Shown here one piece after another: positions 1-5,370 of a DNA stretch of 6,925 bases (the stretch's first letter is position 1; the number at the start of each line of letters is the position of its first letter). The position numbers were made by a program, and so were the translations under genes. This DNA is from Candidatus Methanoplasma sp. (GTDB lineage: Archaea > Thermoplasmatota > Thermoplasmata > Methanomassiliicoccales > Methanomethylophilaceae): NCBI GenBank assembly GCA_031274665.1, contig JAISPV010000126.1, forward strand, positions 1 through 6,925, read 5' to 3'. Below the pieces are notes generated by a model. That model had not been told where the DNA came from. It searched no databases and saw nothing but the letters and a program-made list of their open reading frames with translations.

Positions 1-197
1 CCCGCGTGGAAGAGTTTGTTCATCAGGTCTTTGTCCTCGGGGATAATTTTTCTGCCAAATTCTATTTTATATTTGTTCTTGATAGTCGCGGCGTTATTAG
101 GGACAGTGACATAGTCCCACATGTCCTCACGCGTCTTTTTACCGTTAAGGAATCTGTCATGTGCCTCGAATATCGATACTGGTTTCGATGCTACCAT
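1..197 (-). CDS. mtmB: Monomethylamine methyltransferase, N-terminal part (cut by window edge)
   Basis: Reading leftwards from ATG at 197-195 there are 65 uninterrupted codons to the window edge. From residue 14 the protein has DRFLNGKKTREDMWD, later a KYKIEFG segment, then IIPEDKDLMNKLFHAG. This matches, as I remember it, the N-terminus of Methanosarcina MtmB (DRAKVGEKCTQDDWD, then KYGLDFKGEFIPTDKDMMEKLFKAG). MtmB is a cytoplasmic TIM-barrel enzyme that moves the methyl group of monomethylamine to the corrinoid protein MtmC for methanogenesis. Family members carry one in-frame UAG, read as pyrrolysine, near residue 200, which lies outside this window. A short GTGAT ribosome-binding match sits 3 bases before the ATG. 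The gene points away from the pyl cassette that would supply its Pyl residue. Family assignment is good; the UAG codon itself cannot be seen. Confidence 0.85.
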   Translation of the reverse strand, partial: MVASKPVSIFEAHDRFLNGKKTREDMWDYVTVPNNAATIKNKYKIEFGRKIIPEDKDLMNKLFHA

Positions 198-253
198 TCT
201 ATCACGTGTGTAATATCCATTAAACAGGATGTTAATAAAAGATATGCGTGTGC

Positions 254-283
254 TATATTTAATCATACCGAATATATTAAATA
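254..283 (-). promoter_or_regulatory. Candidate TATA boxes upstream of mtmB
   Basis: On the minus strand two archaeal-type AT boxes precede mtmB: ATTAAATATA (263-254) and TATTTAATATATT (283-271). Either would place transcription start about 25 bases downstream, leaving an mtmB leader of roughly 30 to 60 bases. The whole 198-360 stretch is AT-rich and holds no convincing ORF. Assignment rests on pattern and position only. Confidence 0.4.
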
Positions 284-373
284 CTGTTTTTGATGTGATT
301 TACGTAATATGAACAACAATACATGTTTTTATTTAAAGCCTTTTTATTCAAAGACGCATTGAAGACGCAACCG

Positions 374-383
374 CCCCCCCCCC
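374..383. repeat. Homopolymer run of ten C
   Basis: Ten consecutive C (ten G on the minus strand) lie in the intergenic space between the 127-residue minus-strand gene and the mtmB promoter, about 40 bases past that gene's stop. An 8-base direct repeat AAGACGCA occurs just before it (351-358 and 362-369). Such runs slip during replication and sequencing. Here the run is outside any ORF I support, so any effect would be on transcription or RNA structure, if there is one. Confidence 0.7.
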
Positions 384-422
384 AAGAGATCCCGCAGGGA
401 CCATCAATTATACAACGGCAGT

Positions 423-806
423 TCAGTGCGTACTGCAGGTCTCGTTACGGCCTCCGAGAGATTCTTTGAAACAGACGGGCAACTGATGGCAGAGTTCCTT
501 TGCCCTGTACACCGGTACATCGGGGAATGCCGTGAGGATGAGGTCCGATTCCGCCACTTTGATCTCAACATACAGAAGAACGTGGTTCTTTTTTCCCGCA
601 ACGATTTCAGAACGGATATGGTCAAGTATGTTCTTCTTTTCTTTTATGCGGATGATGTTTGCCGAATTGTCATACGAGATATATTCAGCGAGCTCGTCCA
701 AAAGCTGTTCCGGGCCCATCCTCCGTCTCCCCGTAAGCGTTACGGCATCGGGATTGGAAAGGAACGATCCGATCCTGTCGGCTAGCTGATATCGGTCTTG
801 CGGCAT
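423..806 (-). CDS. Hypothetical protein, 127 residues, family not recognised
   Basis: The minus-strand frame starts at ATG 806-804 and stops at TGA 425-423. The product looks like a soluble alpha/beta protein: a helical N-terminal half (LADRIGSFLSNPDAV, then EQLLDELAEYI), a segment NIIRIKEKKNILDHIRSEI, and a strand pair near HVLLYVEIKVAESDLILTAFP. There is no signal peptide or membrane segment. The order of elements, with a C-terminal strand ending in a TAFP-like turn, faintly recalls small phage-type barnase/RelE-like nuclease domains, but I cannot identify a catalytic set and do not assign that function. No ribosome binding site precedes the ATG, while a TATA-like box lies about 30 bases upstream, which fits a leaderless transcript. 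The reverse-frame ORF on the plus strand looks less protein-like. Its role next to mtmB is unknown. Confidence 0.55.
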   Translation of the reverse strand: MPQDRYQLADRIGSFLSNPDAVTLTGRRRMGPEQLLDELAEYISYDNSANIIRIKEKKNILDHIRSEIVAGKKNHVLLYVEIKVAESDLILTAFPDVPVYRAKELCHQLPVCFKESLGGRNETCSTH

Positions 807-828
807 ATATGGAAAGAATGGAAAAAGA

Positions 829-842
829 AGATATTAAAATAT
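829..842 (-). promoter_or_regulatory. TATA-like box for the 127-residue minus-strand gene
   Basis: On the minus strand ATATTTTAATAT (842-831) is centred about 30 bases before the ATG at 806. Transcription would then begin at or very near the start codon, consistent with the lack of a ribosome binding site there. Inferred from archaeal promoter geometry. Confidence 0.4.
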
Positions 843-845
843 GGT

Positions 846-905
846 TCATCGGCACAATACGGCGTCAGCACCGTTCCCTCCAGCTTTTTTCGGACAAGGG
901 GCCAT
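846..905 (-). CDS. Possible 19-residue small ORF or leader peptide
   Basis: The minus-strand ATG at 905-903 follows a strong Shine-Dalgarno sequence, AGGAGGG (916-910), with 4 to 5 bases spacing, and the frame ends at TGA 848-846. The peptide begins MAPCPKKAGGNGADAV and ends CR. It lies 39 bases upstream of the 127-residue gene on the same strand and just downstream of the 18-bp palindrome. It could be a leader peptide, a small protein, or the eroded start of a longer gene. The ribosome binding site is the only positive evidence. Confidence 0.25.
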   Translation of the reverse strand: MAPCPKKAGGNGADAVLCR

Positions 906-933
906 CCGGCCCTCCTGCAAAGAAACTTAATAT

Positions 934-951
934 ATTGGCTATATAGCCAAT
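934..951. promoter_or_regulatory. Perfect 18-bp palindrome, candidate operator over a TATA core
   Basis: ATTGGCTATATAGCCAAT is its own reverse complement across all 18 bases. Its centre, CTATATAG, resembles an archaeal TATA box. On the minus strand it sits about 25 bases before the AGGAGGG ribosome binding site of the 19-codon ORF, so a transcript using this box would start near that site. A dimeric helix-turn-helix repressor bound here would block the TATA box. The regulator is not in this window. The symmetry is observed; the role is inferred. Confidence 0.5.
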
Positions 952-1015
952 GACGCACTTTTAATTAATATTATATACTAGTTTTCTAAAAACAAATATC
1001 ATGATAAATAATATT

Positions 1016-1141
1016 TTATATCATTATTGTATTGTAGGTGATAGTACGGTATGGGTAATACAAATATGGCGTGAGAAGATCCTTCCCGTTAGGATTGGCC
1101 TTGTTGATACTCATCCGAAAAACCTGTCTGCCTGCGGGCAT
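1016..1141 (-). CDS. Possible 41-residue small protein with strong ribosome binding site
   Basis: On the minus strand AAGGAGGAGGAG (1157-1146) precedes ATG 1141-1139 by a few bases, the best ribosome binding site in the window, and the frame runs 41 codons to TAA 1018-1016. The peptide begins MPAGRQVFRMSINKANPNGK, then DLLTPYLYYPYR, and ends in an AT-coded tail. The first half looks like a true protein N-terminus, while the tail runs into the AT-rich core, so this may be the 5' remnant of a gene truncated by deletion. I do not recognise a family. The start region lies inside the 1123-1180 inverted repeat, which could mask the ribosome binding site. Confidence 0.35.
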   Translation of the reverse strand: MPAGRQVFRMSINKANPNGKDLLTPYLYYPYRTITYNTIMI

Positions 1142-1180
1142 TCTACTCCTCCTCCTTATTAGTTAGATGAGGCGGACAGG
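1123..1180 (+). repeat. Long inverted repeat with pyrimidine-rich loop upstream of pylT
   Basis: CCTGTCTGCCT (1123-1133) pairs with AGGCGGACAGG (1170-1180), 11 of 11 positions in plus-strand RNA with one U-G wobble. In minus-strand RNA that position is a C-A mismatch, so the stem is stronger if transcribed rightwards. The 36-base loop carries CTCCTCCTCCTT (1146-1157), which is complementary to Shine-Dalgarno sequences. It lies 112 bases upstream of tRNA-Pyl. It could be a small RNA, or a structure around the start of the 41-codon minus ORF. Confidence 0.45.
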
Positions 1181-1245
1181 GAATAACATTCCATCACTTC
1201 ATCCTTCCAATGATCGTTTGTGCTATTACCCAGACATTCATAGGA

Positions 1246-1264
1246 ATCTTATATGAGTATAAGC
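1246..1264 (+). promoter_or_regulatory. Probable promoter of the pylTSBCD transcript
   Basis: The AT-rich boxes CTTATATGA (1249-1257) and TATAAG (1259-1264) lie about 30 to 42 bases before the first base of tRNA-Pyl. Archaeal spacing would put the start at about 1277-1288, giving a short 5' leader to be removed by RNase P. A small AAGGG/CCCTT stem (1267-1271 with 1280-1284) falls between box and tRNA. No other promoter-like spot is evident before pylS, so tRNA and pyl genes are probably co-transcribed. Confidence 0.45.
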
Positions 1265-1292
1265 ATAAGGGATGACAGACCCTTGATGGAAC

Positions 1293-1362
1293 GAGGGACG
1301 GTCTGGGACCGGTAGGCCTCTAAAGCCCAACTAGCGGGGTTCGATCCCCCGGTCCTTCGCCA
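1293..1362 (+). tRNA. pylT: Pyrrolysine tRNA, anticodon CUA
   Basis: The 70-base gene folds with a 7-bp acceptor stem (1293-1299 with 1352-1358, one G-U), G73 at 1359 and an encoded CCA (1360-1362). The D stem GGTC/GACC follows the acceptor with no spacer and encloses only three bases (TGG, 1304-1306). The anticodon loop is CTCTAAA (1318-1324) with anticodon CTA at 1320-1322, identical to the conserved tRNA-Pyl loop. The anticodon stem has three good pairs, then an A1314-C1328 mismatch and probably a bulged A1330. The T arm is CGGGG/CCCCG with loop TTCGATC. The missing 8/9 spacer, tiny D loop and broken anticodon stem are hallmarks of tRNA-Pyl from Methanomassiliicoccales. It reads UAG codons after charging by PylS, encoded directly downstream. 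Confidence 0.96.
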
Positions 1363-1371
1363 TGATAAGCC

Positions 1372-1380
1372 GGTGGTGAT
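1372..1380 (+). promoter_or_regulatory. Ribosome binding site that sets the pylS start
   Basis: GGTGGTGAT differs by one base from GGAGGTGAT, the complement of the archaeal 16S rRNA 3' end. It begins 10 bases after the tRNA CCA. The Shine-Dalgarno core ends about 7 bases before ATC 1384 and about 11 bases before the out-of-frame ATG 1388. It lies over 100 bases from ATG 1501, so initiation of pylS is expected here and not at 1501. Confidence 0.7.
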
Positions 1381-1383
1381 GAC

Positions 1384-2208
1384 ATCAATGTAGGTTTCAC
1401 TGATCCGCAGATCCAGAAACTGAGAGAGTTCGGAGACGATCCCAGGGACACCTCTGTTTTCGACAGTGCCGAAGAAAGAGAAAGAGCATTTTCAAAGCTC
1501 ATGGCCGATCTGGTGGCTTTGAACGAAAGATCAATAAAGGAAATGATAGGGTCCCCCTCAAGACACGACCTGACCCGGTTGGAAGCCGACATCTCGAATG
1601 TGTTGACCGCAAAGGGGTTCATCGAGGTAAGAACGCCGACGATCATCTCCGCCGCAGCGCTTGAGAAGATGACGGTCACTCCGGAACACCCGCTCTATAA
1701 ACAGGTGTTTTTCATCGATAGCAAAAGATGCCTCCGCCCCATGCTGGCGCCGAATCTGTACTATGTGATGAGAAAGCTCAGGGACCACACCGACGGTCCG
1801 GTGAAGATATTCGAGATAGGGTCGTGTTTCAGGAAAGAATCGCACAGCAGCGCGCATCTTGAGGAATTCACGATGTTGAACCTCGTTGAACTTGGACCCG
1901 ACAGGGATGCGACCGAAGCATTGAGAGAATACATCGGCGACATCATGAAGGTTACCGGATTGGACTATACACTATCTAGAGAAGAATCAGATGTCTACAA
2001 AGAGACACTGGACGTGATGATCGGTGACACTGAGGTCTCGTCCGGTGCGGTCGGTCCGCACATACTCGATCCTGCGCATGACATCCATGAACCGTGGTCG
2101 GGTGTGGGATTCGGCCTCGAAAGGTTGTTGATGCTTATGAATAAGAAAGGCAGCGTCAGAAAGACGGGCAGAAGCCTCGGTTATCTGAACGGCGCAAAAA
2201 TAAATTGA
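1384..2208 (+). CDS. pylS: Pyrrolysyl-tRNA synthetase, catalytic domain only, with ATC at the expected start
   Basis: This class II synthetase joins pyrrolysine to tRNA-Pyl. With codon 1 at ATC 1384 the product has 274 residues, close to the 275 I recall for Methanomethylophilus alvus PylS, and key residues fall at the same numbers: Tyr126 and Met129 (APNLYYVM), Asn166 and Val168 (MLNLVEL). Tyr205 and Trp238 are one lower than alvus because of a one-residue gap. Motif 2 is GSCFRKES and motif 3 is GFGLERLL; the C-terminus is YLNGAKIN. The N-terminal tRNA-binding domain (PylSn) of Methanosarcina is absent, as in this order. Residues 3-17 (VGFTDPQIQKLREFG) are clearly homologous, so the first in-frame ATG (1501, codon 40) is too late. 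No ATG, GTG or TTG exists upstream in frame. The true start is ATC, or involves a frameshift from ATG 1388, or the sequence contains an error. pylB starts 10 bases after the stop. Confidence 0.95.
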   Translation: MNVGFTDPQIQKLREFGDDPRDTSVFDSAEERERAFSKLMADLVALNERSIKEMIGSPSRHDLTRLEADISNVLTAKGFIEVRTPTIISAAALEKMTVTPEHPLYKQVFFIDSKRCLRPMLAPNLYYVMRKLRDHTDGPVKIFEIGSCFRKESHSSAHLEEFTMLNLVELGPDRDATEALREYIGDIMKVTGLDYTLSREESDVYKETLDVMIGDTEVSSGAVGPHILDPAHDIHEPWSGVGFGLERLLMLMNKKGSVRKTGRSLGYLNGAKIN

Positions 2209-2218
2209 CAGGGATACC

Positions 2219-3268
2219 TTGAGCGTCGTTGAAATTATTGAAAAAACAAAAAAGAATGCGGGGATATCCAAAGAAGATATAGCGGAACTCCTTTCGGTAA
2301 AAGGAGAGGACGTCTCTCTTCTGTTCTCGGCTGCAAGCTCCGTAAGGGACAGGGTCTTCGGGAAGAAAGTGTTCATCTACGGATTCGTTTATTTTTCCAC
2401 TTACTGCAGGAACAACTGCGCATTTTGTTATTACAGAAGAACGAACCATCTTCCCCGATACAGAAAAACAGAGGATGAAGTTCTCGCTTTATCCGCAAGC
2501 CTCAAAGATGCGGGTATAAATCTGGTGGATCTCACGATGGGGGAGGACCCCGTCATGTGTGCGAATGATTACGACGAACTGTTGCGCATTGTCAGAAGGG
2601 TCAGGGATGAGGTCGGTATCTCGATAATGGCATCGCCGGGGGCGGTCCCTGAGGCCTCTTTCAAAAGATTCACCGATGCCGGAGCGGACTGGTTCGCCTG
2701 CTACCAAGAGACATACAACCGGGAATTATTCTCCAAACTCAGACTTGAGCAGGATTTCGACAACAGACTTAATCAAAAGATATGGGCGAAGAACGCCGGT
2801 CTGCTCACAGAAGACGGCATAATGGTCGGCCTCGGAGAGACGCTCGCCGACCGGGCGGACTCCATAATCAGGATGGGCTCGCTGGGATGCCAGCAGATAC
2901 GCGCGATGACCTTCGTTCCGCAAAAAGGTACGCCGATGGAAAATATGAGACCGACCGAACCCATCGACGAGTTGATATCGATAGCGGTGATGAGGCTCCT
3001 GTTCCCGAACAAGCTGATACCCGCTTCCCTGGACGTAGAAGGCATAGCCGGGCTGAAGACAAGATTGGATGCCGGCGCTAACGTGATAACGTCCATCGTT
3101 CCGCCCCACGAGGACCTGGCGGGAGTTGCGCAGCATGAGCTGGACATCGATAACGGCCGCAGATCGGTCGAACATGTACTGCATCTTCTCGACGAAATGG
3201 GAAGAAAGGTCGCCACAAACACAGAGTACGAAAGCCTTCTCAAGAGACTGAAGGCCGAGAGCAAGTGA
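2219..3268 (+). CDS. pylB: 3-methylornithine synthase (PylB), radical SAM
   Basis: PylB rearranges L-lysine to (3R)-3-methyl-D-ornithine, the first step of pyrrolysine synthesis, using S-adenosylmethionine and a [4Fe-4S] cluster. The 349-residue length fits the family (about 350). The cluster motif CX3CX2C is at Cys63, Cys67 and Cys70, inside YFSTYCRNNCAFCYYR, almost identical to the Methanosarcina protein as I recall it. Other family landmarks are DLTMGEDP (near residue 105), LYQET-like CYQET, MTFVPQKGTP and LIPASLDVEGIAG. The start is TTG at 2219, the only reasonable start before residue 105, with weak AGGGAT (2210-2215) upstream. The gene lies 10 bases after pylS and 4 bases before pylC, so translation of the block is likely coupled. 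Confidence 0.96.
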   Translation: MSVVEIIEKTKKNAGISKEDIAELLSVKGEDVSLLFSAASSVRDRVFGKKVFIYGFVYFSTYCRNNCAFCYYRRTNHLPRYRKTEDEVLALSASLKDAGINLVDLTMGEDPVMCANDYDELLRIVRRVRDEVGISIMASPGAVPEASFKRFTDAGADWFACYQETYNRELFSKLRLEQDFDNRLNQKIWAKNAGLLTEDGIMVGLGETLADRADSIIRMGSLGCQQIRAMTFVPQKGTPMENMRPTEPIDELISIAVMRLLFPNKLIPASLDVEGIAGLKTRLDAGANVITSIVPPHEDLAGVAQHELDIDNGRRSVEHVLHLLDEMGRKVATNTEYESLLKRLKAESK

Positions 3269-3272
3269 TAAA

Positions 3273-4433
3273 ATGAAGATAGGTATCGTCGGAGGAGCCC
3301 TCCAAGGGATGGAAGCGGTCTTCCTCTCCAGCAAAGCAGGATATGAATCGTTTGTAATAGATAGAAAGGGGTCCGCACCGGCACTGTCGCTTTCCGACGG
3401 GCATGAAGTGATGGATGTTGTCAAAGATCTCGATAAAGCGAAAAAACTCCTTCTGGACTGCGACGCGGTGATCCCCGCGTGCGAAGAGATGGATGCTCTG
3501 ACCGCACTCGACAGGATGCTGAAGGACTCCGGGATACCGTTCCTTTTCGATCTCGGATCATATAAGGTCTCATCATCCAAAGAACATTCCAATAAAATAA
3601 TGTCGGAGCTCGATATCCCTATGCCGGAACCCTGGCCGAAATGCGGGTTCCCCGCGATAGTAAAACCATCGTCCCAGAGCGGCAGCATCGGCGTGTCCGC
3701 AGTCGACAACGATGAAGAGATGGCTGCCGCATTGGGAATAGTCAGCGATCTCGGGGATATACCGATAATACAGGAGTTCGTATCCGGGAAGAGCGTATCG
3801 ATAGAGGTCATCGGTAACGGGGATACGGCCGTACCGTACCGGACCACCGAGGTCGTCCTCGATTCGAACTACGACTGCAAAATGGTGTACTGCGAACCGG
3901 ACATCATTCCGAAAGAGGATAACGACATGTTCGCCGATATCGGAAAAAGGATCGGGGAAGGTATAGGCCTCAAAGGCCTCATGGATGTTGAGGCGATCTT
4001 CACAACGAAAGGACTCAGGGTGCTGGAGATCGACGCGCGCATTCCCAGCCAGACACCCGCTGCGGTGTGGGCGGCCACCGACATCAACCTGCTGGAGGAG
4101 TTCGTATCCTCTGCAACGGGAAAGAGCACGGGAAAAAAGGGCAGGAACGAATGTTCAGCGTATGAACATTACATAGTTGAGAACAACAGCCTGACCGCCT
4201 GCGGCGAAAAGGTCTTCGGCAAGATAGAAGAGCCGAGGTTCGAAACAAGGTTCTTCGGTTCGGACGAAGCGATAACCGATTATTTCCCGGGAAAGAACGT
4301 TTGGAGGGCGACCGTCATCACCAGCGGAAGGACTGCGGCCGAGGTCCTCGAAAAGAGAAAGATATTCATCAGGAACGTAATGGTGGAGTGCGGTTTGGAC
4401 CAATACATAGACAGATCTCCGAAGATGGTATGA
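3273..4433 (+). CDS. pylC: 3-methylornithine--L-lysine ligase (PylC), ATP-grasp
   Basis: PylC uses ATP to join 3-methyl-D-ornithine to the epsilon amino group of a second lysine, the middle step of pyrrolysine synthesis. The 386-residue protein starts with a nucleotide-binding-like turn, GIVGGALQG (4-12). The ATP-grasp core follows: Lys131 in AIVKPSSQSGSIGVS, the IIQEFVSG strand with Glu168, MDVEAIF (237-243), and LEIDARIPSQTPA (251-263), which holds the metal- and phosphate-binding residues. It is somewhat longer than Methanosarcina PylC (about 363). The ATG at 3273 comes 4 bases after the pylB stop, with AGTGAT as a weak ribosome binding site inside the end of pylB. It ends in an ATGA overlap with pylD. 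Confidence 0.95.
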   Translation: MKIGIVGGALQGMEAVFLSSKAGYESFVIDRKGSAPALSLSDGHEVMDVVKDLDKAKKLLLDCDAVIPACEEMDALTALDRMLKDSGIPFLFDLGSYKVSSSKEHSNKIMSELDIPMPEPWPKCGFPAIVKPSSQSGSIGVSAVDNDEEMAAALGIVSDLGDIPIIQEFVSGKSVSIEVIGNGDTAVPYRTTEVVLDSNYDCKMVYCEPDIIPKEDNDMFADIGKRIGEGIGLKGLMDVEAIFTTKGLRVLEIDARIPSQTPAAVWAATDINLLEEFVSSATGKSTGKKGRNECSAYEHYIVENNSLTACGEKVFGKIEEPRFETRFFGSDEAITDYFPGKNVWRATVITSGRTAAEVLEKRKIFIRNVMVECGLDQYIDRSPKMV

Positions 4434-5245
4434 TGACAAGGCTGACAGACAGAATAGTAGAAAAGATAATAGGCTCGCTTGACGGAACGAACGATATGCT
4501 TACCTCCCTGACAGGAATGAGCATACTGGAGCTGGCATGCGATGCGATAGACATAACTCCCGATGAAATAGATCTCGATGGCATAAGGGTCGGCGTCGTC
4601 CCGGTCACATCCGGTCTGGGGATAATCAAAAAGTTCTCGGAATCTGTCGCCGAGATCGCGAGGAAACTTGGTATGGAGGCATTCGTTACCGAGTATGCGG
4701 ATGTGGCAGGCCTTGCGGAAGCCCTTTCGGCCGAGGTCGACATTGTGATCATGGCCGACGACCTCAAATTCATCGCGATCAACATCAGCAAGGGAAGATT
4801 CTCCCACAACTCCTTCGCGACAGCGGCAGGCTACGTTTCTGCGCTCAAAGGCGCTGCCGGAGGGCTTGCGGGAAAGGATGTTCTCGTACTCGGTGCCGGA
4901 AGGGTGGGAAGCATCGCCGCAGAGCTTTTGGCAGCTAAGGGAGCCTGTGTGACCGTATACGACATCGACAAAAAGAGGACGGAAGACCTTTTGTGCCGTA
5001 TGGATGTCAAGATAGCGGACGATGCGGAAAGCGCGCTTTCCTCGCATACGCTGGTTCTCAACGCATCCCCGGCGGCGATAGACGGCAGATCCGTAAAAGA
5101 AGGAACGATATTCTCATCCCCCGGACTGCCTTTTCCCTTTGACGAACTGGGGTTGAAAAAGGCAAAGATGGTCATCCACGATCCGCTGGAGATCGGTGTC
5201 GCGGTGATGGCTGTCCAGAGTGCATCATTCTCCAGGCTCAGATAA
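4430..5245 (+). CDS. pylD: Pyrrolysine synthase (PylD), NAD-dependent dehydrogenase
   Basis: PylD oxidises the terminal amine of the PylC product; loss of ammonia and ring closure then give the pyrroline ring of pyrrolysine. The product has 271 residues (family about 260). A helical N-terminal part with LTSLTGMSILELA is followed by ADDLKFIAIN and the conserved HNSFATAAGY segment. The Rossmann domain has VLVLGAGRVGSIAAELLA with GxGxxG at about 155-160, and VYDID at the end of the second strand. The C-terminus contains HDPLEIGVAVMAV. The start ATG at 4430 overlaps the pylC stop (ATGA). A second ATG follows directly at 4433 and could be used instead. The open frame continues upstream to 4301, but that lies inside pylC and is not homologous. 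This is the last gene of the cassette; the stop is TAA. Confidence 0.95.
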   Translation: MMTRLTDRIVEKIIGSLDGTNDMLTSLTGMSILELACDAIDITPDEIDLDGIRVGVVPVTSGLGIIKKFSESVAEIARKLGMEAFVTEYADVAGLAEALSAEVDIVIMADDLKFIAINISKGRFSHNSFATAAGYVSALKGAAGGLAGKDVLVLGAGRVGSIAAELLAAKGACVTVYDIDKKRTEDLLCRMDVKIADDAESALSSHTLVLNASPAAIDGRSVKEGTIFSSPGLPFPFDELGLKKAKMVIHDPLEIGVAVMAVQSASFSRLR

Positions 5246-5257
5246 GCGGACCTTATC
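5241..5257 (+). terminator. Weak hairpin at the end of pylD
   Basis: GATAAG (5241-5246) pairs with CTTATC (5252-5257) around a 5-base loop and overlaps the pylD stop codon. A second weak stem, CCGTA with TACGG (5257-5261 and 5273-5277), follows. No good T-run comes after either, so this is at best a poor terminator; archaeal termination may not need a hairpin. The 125 bases to the next gene hold no ORF. Confidence 0.2.
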
Positions 5258-5350
5258 CGTACTTTCGGACGATACGGGCCCCTGATGTCGATGTAGCAGA
5301 ATACGGCATAACGGAAACTATCTGCTTACCGGGTCAAGAGGTGTGAACGG

Positions 5351-5357
5351 ATAAATA
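5351..5357 (+). promoter_or_regulatory. TATA-like box for the flavoprotein gene
   Basis: ATAAATA is centred at 5354, about 17 bases before ATG 5371 and 26 bases before ATG 5380. Archaeal TATA-to-start distance (about 25 bases) would place transcription start at or near 5380, making the mRNA leaderless with translation from the second ATG. No Shine-Dalgarno sequence precedes either ATG, which agrees. Confidence 0.4.
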
Positions 5358-5370
5358 CACAGATATCGTA

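Larger units (their letters stand above)
807..1292. other. Intergenic region between minus-strand block and pyl cassette
   Basis: This 486-base stretch has no gene of ordinary length. It contains the TATA-like box of the 127-residue gene, a 19-codon minus ORF, an 18-bp palindrome, a very AT-rich core (about 955-1040, including the 10-bp palindrome TATCATGATA at 997-1006), a 41-codon minus ORF, a long inverted repeat (1123-1180), a small inverted repeat GGAAT-AAC-ATTCC (1180-1192), and the pylT promoter. I see no transposase fragment, CRISPR repeat or second tRNA. Confidence 0.6.

Noticed and set aside
6..293. Plus-strand 95-residue ORF
   Set aside because: It is antisense to the mtmB start and its promoter region and has no protein-like pattern.
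426..785. Plus-strand 119-residue ORF opposite the 127-residue gene
   Set aside because: Its composition (many Arg, Phe and Cys, irregular) looks like a shadow; the minus-strand frame has better helix/strand pattern and a promoter. Some doubt remains.
1001..1162. Plus-strand 53-codon ORF ending in TAG, with 7 further codons to TAA if UAG is read as Pyl
   Set aside because: It has no ribosome binding site, its sequence is not protein-like, and it lies opposite the better-supported 41-codon minus ORF.
1501..2208. pylS starting at ATG 1501 (235 residues)
   Set aside because: No ribosome binding site lies before it, and about 39 conserved upstream codons are in frame; residue numbering matches known PylS only with the 1384 start.
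2726..3847. Minus-strand 373-residue ORF
   Set aside because: It lies fully across pylB and pylC, which are certain; serine-rich shadow frame.
4301..4429. Upstream extension of pylD to ATG 4301
   Set aside because: The extra 43 codons lie within pylC and encode an Arg/Lys-rich non-homologous stretch; the ATGATG at 4430 overlaps the pylC stop as expected.
4280..5047. Minus-strand 255-residue ORF
   Set aside because: Antisense shadow of pylC and pylD.
5257..5277. CCGTA/TACGG stem as a terminator after pylD
   Set aside because: Five pairs with an 11-base loop and no T-run is too weak to call.
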